In this document: one piece after another, positions 34,361-40,330 of the stretch | Numbering within the stretch: the first letter of the stretch is position 1 | How the letters are laid out: the number at the start of each line of letters is the position of its first letter | NCBI GenBank assembly: GCA_031280375.1 | Contig: JAITGU010000013.1 | Span: forward strand, 1 to 40,330 | Reading direction: 5' to 3' | From: Candidatus Methanovirga procula | Lineage (GTDB): Archaea; Methanobacteriota; Methanobacteria; Methanobacteriales; Methanobacteriaceae | DNA: 40,330 nucleotides | Program-made: the position numbers and the translations under genes | Notes under the pieces: model-generated | The model's database searches: none | Seen by the model: only the letters and a program-made list of their open reading frames with translations | What the model was told of the DNA's origin: nothing

Positions 34361-34936
34361 AGGAGGATGTTGCACGAATATTTTGATATTTTCCTCTATT
34401 TCTGATATTCATTGTTGTGAATATAAATGGTTGATGAGTATTTTTTCAAGATTTTTGAAAAAAGAACTCTAACTGGCTTTATTTTCTTTTAATAATTTGG
34501 CATATCGATTGATATCGTAATTTATGGCTCTCAATTGCTTTTCTGTTCTGATTTTTTCTATTCCTATGATGATCTACTTGTCTACTTTTTAGATTGTGTT
34601 TATCATATCCATAAGTGTCTTACCATATCCATACGATGCTTATAAAATGCTTTTTGATGAATCTTCAGGTAAACCACCATATATTCATCATCTTCTTTAT
34701 AAAGGCATGAAAGAGTTATAGTCTGTTGATTCATTGTTAATATCCCAGGCTATGATGAAATGGTTACCATCAACTACATGTTGAACATTGAAAAAGAATC
34801 CTACTTGATTATGGGATTTCATAAAACGAGCTTCTTTATCCGTAAGTGCTAATAAACCTTAGCTTATTGTGTTTAGTTATATATAAATCTAACTATTTTA
34901 AACAGGATTAGAAAAATTAATTGTGCAACATTAACA
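34361..34936 (-). mobile_element. IS1182-like element, internally deleted
   Basis: Bounded by AGGAGGATGTTGCACGAAT and AATTGTGCAACATT. The minus strand carries transposase pieces: FMKSHNQVGFFFNVQHVVDG and NHFIIAWDINNESTDYNSF (the KSHN..G...NVQ..VD pattern of IS1182-type transposases) and, near the other end, AINYDINRYAKLLKENKAS. With about 575 bp it is far shorter than an intact element and contains stops. Confidence 0.65.
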
Positions 34937-35217
34937 ATAATAATTTTAAATGATATTTTTAAAAAATAAGAGTTAAAATGTGATAAATTAAAATTTAATA
35001 ATGTGAATATTAATAAAGTTAATAAATATTAAATATCTGTAAGACTATTAAAACTTTTAATAAATATATTAATTAAGAAAAGTAGATGATAAGTAAGGCA
35101 TGTTGAAATAGGGGGAATGAAATTAAAATACAATTATTAATTGTTTATATTTAACATTATAAAAAATATATTTTTTTATAAATTTTTTGATTAAAATATT
35201 ATTTGATTAAAATATAG

Positions 35218-36114
35218 TTGGTGTTTCTTATAGAAGATAGAAATAAAGAAGGAAAAAAGGCTATAAAAGTAGGTATAATAGCCAACATATTTTTGACAAT
35301 ATTGAATGTATTTATTGGTTTTGTATCTGGAAGTTTTGCTCTCATAGTAGAAGGATTACACACTTTATCAGACATTACAACAACTTTAATTGCATACATT
35401 GGTTTTAGAGTTGGTCAAAAACCAGCTGATTATGAGCATCCTTTTGGTCATGGAAGAGCTGAATCGATAGTTGGTCTTGTTATCGTCTTATTTTTAGCTT
35501 TTTTATCTTATGAGATAATAACTCAAGGTATATATAGGCTGTTTTTTGAAAGAAATTTTGGGAAACAAAGTTATTTAGCAGGATTAATGGCTTTAATTGG
35601 AATATTTGTGAATTTAACTATTTCAAATTATATATTCAGAATTGGGAAGAAAATTAATAGCCCAGCTATTATTGCAGATAGCAAACATCAAAAGACTGAT
35701 GTTTTTTCTTCAATAGCTATTTTAATCAGTGTTATTTTATCTAATTTAGGCTTTGAATTTTTAGATCCATTGATAGGTTTGACTATCGGAGTCCTGATTT
35801 TAAAAACAGCTTTTACTCTTGGAAAAGATAATATAAATAATATTATGGGAAAAATACCTTCTCAAGATATTTTAGATCAAATAGAGAATGTGACTAATTC
35901 AATTGATGGTGTTTATGGAGTTCATAATATTAAAATAAACTATTTTGGCTCTTATGCTACATTAGATATTCATGTGGATTTAAATCCAGATTTAAGTTTG
36001 AAAAACTCTCATAAAATAATTCATAAAACTCAAGATAAGCTTAAAAAAGAAGTAAATATTATACAAGATGTTACAGCTCATGCGTGCCCATTTGGTGAGG
36101 AATATGAACATTAA
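35218..36114 (+). CDS. cation diffusion facilitator (CDF) metal exporter
   Basis: About 298 residues, six membrane spans. The metal site is formed by H48-xxx-D52 (EGLHTLSD) in span 2 and H157-xxx-D161 (DSKHQKTD) in span 5, the HD-HD set linked with zinc/manganese-type transport. The C-terminal cytoplasmic domain (from about 215) is the usual metallochaperone-like fold. The start is TTG at 35218 or GTG at 35221; no clear ribosome site decides. It works as a proton-coupled exporter of divalent cations. Confidence 0.85.
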   Translation: MVFLIEDRNKEGKKAIKVGIIANIFLTILNVFIGFVSGSFALIVEGLHTLSDITTTLIAYIGFRVGQKPADYEHPFGHGRAESIVGLVIVLFLAFLSYEIITQGIYRLFFERNFGKQSYLAGLMALIGIFVNLTISNYIFRIGKKINSPAIIADSKHQKTDVFSSIAILISVILSNLGFEFLDPLIGLTIGVLILKTAFTLGKDNINNIMGKIPSQDILDQIENVTNSIDGVYGVHNIKINYFGSYATLDIHVDLNPDLSLKNSHKIIHKTQDKLKKEVNIIQDVTAHACPFGEEYEH

Positions 36115-36274
36115 ATCTTAATCTTAGTAAACTATTTATATGATTAAAGACTAACATTATATTTTCAATTGATAAATAAGATATTTAACTTAAAAAGAAA
36201 ATTTGTTTGTATTAAATGATTTATATATTTACTTTTATGATATTATTATTAAAATAAGTATAAATGTGAAGATT

Positions 36275-36568
36275 ATGGAAACTCATCTTAAAATAACTGG
36301 TTTACATGTTATAACTGGATTAATTGCAGCAGGATTGTCAGCATCTTGTTCTTTAGGTTTATTTGGATTTAAAAATGAAGTTCTTGCAGCAGGTATTGGT
36401 TTAGCTATTTTATATATGACTGGTCAGATTTCAGATAAATTATTTGGAAAAGGAGAAGTGAAAGGATTTAAATCTTGGTTTGGTGATGGAATACTTCCTT
36501 TTGTTTCTATGTGGTTTCTTATTTGGATTATTTTATATAACTATATAGGTTTTCCACCTATTAACTGA
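36275..36568 (+). CDS. small archaeal membrane protein, EMC6-like
   Basis: About 97 residues from METHLKITGLHV, with three hydrophobic segments: VITGLIAAGLSASCSLGLF, VLAAGIGLAILYMTG and LPFVSMWFLIWIILYNYIGF. WFGDGILPFVSMWF near the end fits archaeal EMC6-like membrane insertase partners. GTGAAGAT lies before this ATG; an open frame extends up to 36203 but without such a site. Identification is tentative. Confidence 0.5.
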   Translation: METHLKITGLHVITGLIAAGLSASCSLGLFGFKNEVLAAGIGLAILYMTGQISDKLFGKGEVKGFKSWFGDGILPFVSMWFLIWIILYNYIGFPPIN

Positions 36569-36595
36569 TTAATTCACATAAATTAACTGACTAAT

Positions 36596-37792
36596 TCAAT
36601 TTCCATAGATCATCTCTTTAGATTTATTCAAGTCTTGGATTGTATCTAAAAGTTTTTTAAATGAGTTATCTATTTTTTCATATAAACTATTCATATTTAG
36701 GTTAATAGCATCTTTTGAAGATAGATCAAACCTTATTGTTGAGGATGCTCCAGGCATTGAAACTGCAGGAATTGTAATTATTCCTTCATCTTTTAATAGT
36801 AATAATGCCCAAATAAAACATAAATCTGAGGAAGAAATTTCTTTCTCTATTTTGGACAAAGTTTTATCATCTATTTTTCCACAATTTTTTACTTCGTTTT
36901 TTAAATTCTCTTCTGAAACCATAATTCCAGTTGGAGTCTCTTCAAACATAGAATAGCTATTTAACATATCCATCAATGATTTTTTTTTTTCTATTGAATT
37001 TAAAAGATTTTCTTTTTTAAATGATTTTAGTCCATTAAAAATAGCTATTATTGATGGAGGTTGAGCTTCTAAACCAAATTGATAAGCTGTTGATTTGATT
37101 TTATTTATTAAATTAGCTTTTCCAGCCATTAAACCACCACGAGGTCCTGGCATTAATTTATCCGTGCTTGTAACAACTAAGTCTGCTCCTAAATCAATAG
37201 CTTTCTTTTGATTGTAAATGACAGTTCTAAGTCTTGCACCAGAAGCATCATCAACAAAAACTGGAATATCTCGTTTATGAGCATTATCGATTATTTTTTT
37301 AAATGTTTCTTCATCTAAAACTTCATGATCCATTGTAGAACCAGTGATAACAATAAGTGATGTATTCTTTACAATATGAAAATCATTAATGTTATTAAAT
37401 TCAAGATATTTGCCTTTGGCTATTTCAACACTTTTTATAATGGAAGGATGAGATGGAGACTTAGGTAAAAAATGAATTAAATAGCTATTTGGATTCATTA
37501 GAGTTAATATTGTTGCTAAAATACCTGAACTTGTTCTATTAACAGCTAAAACTTTTTCACCACCAAGATGTTCTTTTCCAAGTCTATCAAGTTCTTCTTC
37601 AAAAATAGCTGGACCAACATAGGTCTCTAAAAGATTTAAATCATTTTGATCAGCTATAAATCCTCCTGATAACCCAGTTAAGTCATATAATTTTTTTCTG
37701 CCTTGGGTTTTTATAATATTTCTTATTATTTTAAGTGAATTCTCTCTTTTTTTTACTTCATCTACTGAAGTGTTAACAATCATAGTAATCAT
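36596..37792 (-). CDS. MJ0158-family (UPF0425) PLP-dependent enzyme, SelA-like
   Basis: 398 residues with an aminotransferase fold. The PLP lysine is K212 in TSTDKLMPGPRGG, with VDDASGARLR (180-189) before it for the pyridine ring. The family resembles selenocysteine synthase SelA, but the methanogen proteins are not SelA and their reaction is not established to my knowledge. M4 is an alternative start. Convergent with the small membrane protein gene upstream in coordinates. Confidence 0.85.
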   Translation of the reverse strand: MITMIVNTSVDEVKKRENSLKIIRNIIKTQGRKKLYDLTGLSGGFIADQNDLNLLETYVGPAIFEEELDRLGKEHLGGEKVLAVNRTSSGILATILTLMNPNSYLIHFLPKSPSHPSIIKSVEIAKGKYLEFNNINDFHIVKNTSLIVITGSTMDHEVLDEETFKKIIDNAHKRDIPVFVDDASGARLRTVIYNQKKAIDLGADLVVTSTDKLMPGPRGGLMAGKANLINKIKSTAYQFGLEAQPPSIIAIFNGLKSFKKENLLNSIEKKKSLMDMLNSYSMFEETPTGIMVSEENLKNEVKNCGKIDDKTLSKIEKEISSSDLCFIWALLLLKDEGIITIPAVSMPGASSTIRFDLSSKDAINLNMNSLYEKIDNSFKKLLDTIQDLNKSKEMIYGN

Positions 37793-37863
37793 CTAAGAAA
37801 AGTAGGTTTATAGATAAAAGTAATAAAGATAAGATATTTTTAGAAAAATAGAGTATAGAAAAT

Positions 37864-38181
37864 TTATTCTAATTCTAATTTGAAGTCTTTAAATACTTCT
37901 TGGAAAAGCTCTAAATCCTTATCAGATATTGGTAATGATATGGGATCTTCTTCGCCTTCTATATAGGAATATTCACTGTCTATGACCTTACCATCAGCAG
38001 TTGTGTAAAGAATAATACTGTCTCCTTCTTCAGGGTTTTTGGTAGGTAAAAAAATCTCTACAGAGGCACCTAATGTGTCTAAAAACTTCTCTTTTTCATC
38101 TTCATCTTTTAAAACTTTCTTAAATTTTCTCACTCTTGATTTCAATTTTTTCTGAGCATTTAATTCAATATCATCAGCCAT
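37864..38181 (-). CDS. conserved methanogen protein of unknown function
   Basis: About 105 residues, MADDIELNAQKKLKSRVRKF. A basic N-terminal helix is followed by a beta-rich part (ASVEIFLPTKNPEEGDSIIL) and an acidic end. The start is set by AGGTGGT close before this ATG; the frame extends seven codons further to 38202. I recognise it only as the kind of small protein shared among Methanobacteriales. It lies 71 bases before the MJ0158-family gene on the same strand and may be co-transcribed. Confidence 0.6.
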   Translation of the reverse strand: MADDIELNAQKKLKSRVRKFKKVLKDEDEKEKFLDTLGASVEIFLPTKNPEEGDSIILYTTADGKVIDSEYSYIEGEEDPISLPISDKDLELFQEVFKDFKLELE

Positions 38182-38819
38182 AATACCACCTATTTTAATC
38201 ATTATTTATATTTATTTAATTTAATATGTCATTACTATTAAATAAGGTATTCATTTTATATTTGGGTGCTAGCTATTTTAAGATAAAAAATTATTTTTAT
38301 TTGAATATTGATGTATTTTATTTAATTAGTTCTCTTATTATATTAATACTTTAAATATTTCAATGATATTAATATATAAATATTTTGATAGTTTCATTTG
38401 TTAACTTAATTTCTAATTTTTAAATTTTATTAATATACATTAAAAAAAACTTTAATCTTCAATTCAAAAAAATTTTTATTTATATATAATTACTTTTTTT
38501 AATATAAGTTATATATAAATGTTATTTTTTTTTAAAGCTTCTAAAATTTTTCTAAAGTTTTAAATTTATACAATTGATTTTTATTATATTCAAGATTACA
38601 TTTTGTTTTAATAAAGAAAGATCAAGTAGAAAAAATAAGACTATTATCTTAAAAAATGATGTTTAACATCTTAATAAAAAATTAAAGAAGATAATCATAG
38701 AAAAAGCATTTATTTTTTAGTATGGCAGATTATAGTTAATTTTTCTAAAATATTTATTATAGAGAGTTCACATTGGATTGATTTGAATATATCTTAATAA
38801 AATCAGAGATAATTATAAT
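38182..38819. other. gene-free AT-rich intergenic region
   Basis: Very AT-rich with long A and T runs; no gene, RNA or repeat recognised. Confidence 0.6.
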
Positions 38820-39695
38820 TTAGTCAATAATATCGAATTTTTTCTCCATTATAATAATTAATATAAAACCTATTAAAGCAATAACAATAGTTATTATTAA
38901 AGGCATAGAACTTGAAGAATTAATTAAACCCTCTTGAATTGTATCATAAGGCAATCTTAATGTACCAACCATAACACCAATTAAAAAACCCATTGTAAGT
39001 TCTTTATAATTTTCAAGAAGATAATCTAAAAACTTTGAAAATGATAATATTCCAATTAAAGCACCCACACAAAAAGTTATGATCTCACTTAAATGAAAGT
39101 TATGAAGTGCATTAAGCATATACTCATATTGCCCTAATAATAAAAGTAAAAATGCACCTGAAATTCCTGGAAGAATCATAGCACAAATAGCTATTAAACC
39201 AGAAAAAAATAGAACAGGTAATGAATGATTAGCAGATATAGGATTCAACCCTACAAAGATAAATGCTAATATAAAGCCTATTATTGAAACAATAGCTATT
39301 TTAAATGAAACTTTAACTATATGAGTATATAAAATATATGTTGAGGCCAATATTAAACCTAAAAAAAATGCAAAAGTGTATATTGGGTAAACAACCATTA
39401 AATAAGCTATTAACTTGGATAGTGTGATTAAAGCAATAGCTATTCCTGAGAGTAATGGAATAAACAATAGAAAATCTATTTCTTCTATTAATTTTTCTTT
39501 AAATCCAGATAAGTCTCCTTTCAGCAAAGGTTTCATAAAACCAAATCTGATTTTTCCAATATCATGCACCAATCTGTCATAAATCCCAGTAATCAATGCT
39601 ATTGTCCCACCTGAAACTCCAGGAATAGAATCTGCACAACCCATTAAAAATCCTCTAATAAAAATCAATAAAGATTCTTTTATATCCACTTTCAT
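38820..39695 (-). CDS. DUF368 membrane protein, polyprenyl-phosphate transporter family (PopT-like)
   Basis: 291 residues, about eight membrane spans. The two family repeats GCADSIPGVSGGTIAL (19-34) and MILPGISGAFLLLLLG are both present and intact. Bacterial DUF368 proteins (PopT) return undecaprenyl phosphate across the membrane for reuse. In a pseudomurein-building methanogen the same lipid carrier recycling would be expected, by inference. TGAGGA precedes the ATG. Confidence 0.82.
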   Translation of the reverse strand: MKVDIKESLLIFIRGFLMGCADSIPGVSGGTIALITGIYDRLVHDIGKIRFGFMKPLLKGDLSGFKEKLIEEIDFLLFIPLLSGIAIALITLSKLIAYLMVVYPIYTFAFFLGLILASTYILYTHIVKVSFKIAIVSIIGFILAFIFVGLNPISANHSLPVLFFSGLIAICAMILPGISGAFLLLLLGQYEYMLNALHNFHLSEIITFCVGALIGILSFSKFLDYLLENYKELTMGFLIGVMVGTLRLPYDTIQEGLINSSSSMPLIITIVIALIGFILIIIMEKKFDIID

Positions 39696-40248
39696 ATGTT
39701 TTCCTCAGTTATTCAATTTTTAATATCATCTTTTATATAATATATGAATACAAATCTATTTTTAAATTCAATTAATTTATTTTTAAACTAATTTTATTTT
39801 TAAACTATTTAAATATAATTCTTTTAGTGAATTCTTATAAAAGAATATCATTTGAATATATTGTAGTTTAGGATATTATTAATTTTATTCAATTATAATT
39901 AAAATTATAGTAGCTTTAAATAAATTAATAATTTTAATAAATATAATCATAGAATCTAAAAAATTGTTGTATTTAAAAATTTATAATTTAAAAATTTATA
40001 ATAAATAATTTATAAGTAAAACTTGATAATAACTAAATATAGATTATTTTATATTAAGTATTTAATATAAATAATAATTAATTCAGTTTTATAATATTAA
40101 AACTTTTATAATTAATATTATGAACTAATATATTGTAAACTAATAAAATCTATAAATTAAAATGATTATATCTAAAATTAAGTGTTTTATAAAACTAAGA
40201 TATTGTTTAATTATAATATGTAACCAAATTATTCAGTTGGAAATTTTT
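39696..40248. other. gene-free AT-rich intergenic region
   Basis: Divergent promoter region between DUF368 and the edge gene. Very AT-rich; no repeat of the families described and no RNA gene seen. Confidence 0.6.
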
Positions 40249-40330
40249 ATGAAGATAAATGGTGAAGAGGCAACTTTTCAAAAGGGAACAAAGTTAGATG
40301 AATTCTTAAAATCTCAAGGATATGACTTAT
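40249..40330 (+). CDS. 5' end of a gene, ubiquitin-like start, possibly UPF0288 (methanogenesis marker 3)
   Basis: Only 27 codons: MKINGEEATFQKGTKLDEFL and on to the edge. The beta-hairpin then helix pattern (IxINGxxxxxxxGTxLxxxL) is that of small beta-grasp domains, as at the start of UPF0288 methanogenesis marker proteins. Too short to be sure. Confidence 0.35.
   Translation, partial: MKINGEEATFQKGTKLDEFLKSQGYDL

Noticed and set aside
1-40330. tRNA or rRNA genes
   Set aside because: I scanned for T-loop-like GGTTCGAATCC-type sequences and GC-rich blocks and found none; a covariance search would be needed to be certain.

Overview
The window looks like an AT-rich (roughly one quarter G+C by eye) chromosomal segment of a methanogenic archaeon of the order Methanobacteriales, most like Methanobrevibacter. 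The basis is the set of core genes on the right (MJ0158-family PLP enzyme, TIGR00300/LOR-SDH ornithine cyclodeaminase-like enzyme, agmatinase, archaeal SfsA, DUF368 lipid-carrier transporter, a possible UPF0288 start at the edge), archaeal GGTGA-type ribosome binding sites and TATA boxes at leaderless spacing. No tRNA or rRNA gene was seen.

Left two thirds (about 0.3-22 kb): a decaying defense island. A type I restriction-modification system is scattered over about 19 kb in one orientation: hsdR (2513-5236), hsdS (15660-16796), hsdM (20364-21872). Between its parts lie an adenine methyltransferase with a degenerate nuclease domain followed by a separate PD-(D/E)XK nuclease (8141-11681), an FRG-domain gene followed by a SEFIR/TIR gene (each one gene broken by a single-base deletion), a DUF262 + HEPN pair (17002-18694), and several toxin-antitoxin remnants: three MNT nucleotidyltransferase antitoxins whose HEPN partners are absent, truncated or riddled with stops, a TumE-like/HTH pair, and a two-gene module ending in a DUF2283 protein that is broken three times.

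Middle (22-28.3 kb): a degraded zinc-ribbon transposase, a DUF2142 membrane protein, a two-TM membrane protein, and a roughly 305-bp segment present twice that brackets a VapC-type PIN/RHH pair, an array of hairpin repeats and a 33-residue ORF with a near-perfect Shine-Dalgarno sequence. Right (28-31.5 kb and 35.2-40.3 kb): core metabolism and membrane genes (winged-helix protein, SfsA, agmatinase, TIGR00300, CDF exporter, EMC6-like protein, MJ0158-family enzyme, DUF368). Between them, 31.5-35.2 kb is a second mobile-element dump with an Rpn-type pseudogene, a broken RelE toxin and IS1182-like deletion derivatives.

Two sequence-level patterns run across the window. One is a dispersed family of paired hairpins whose stem cores differ but stay self-complementary. 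The other is a strongly over-represented palindrome, AATAGCTATT, seen 11 times and concentrated in the core genes rather than the island. At least four families of short elements with terminal inverted repeats have inserted in or next to genes. Many genes are broken, so real decay and assembly error both have to be kept in mind for the single-base frameshifts.
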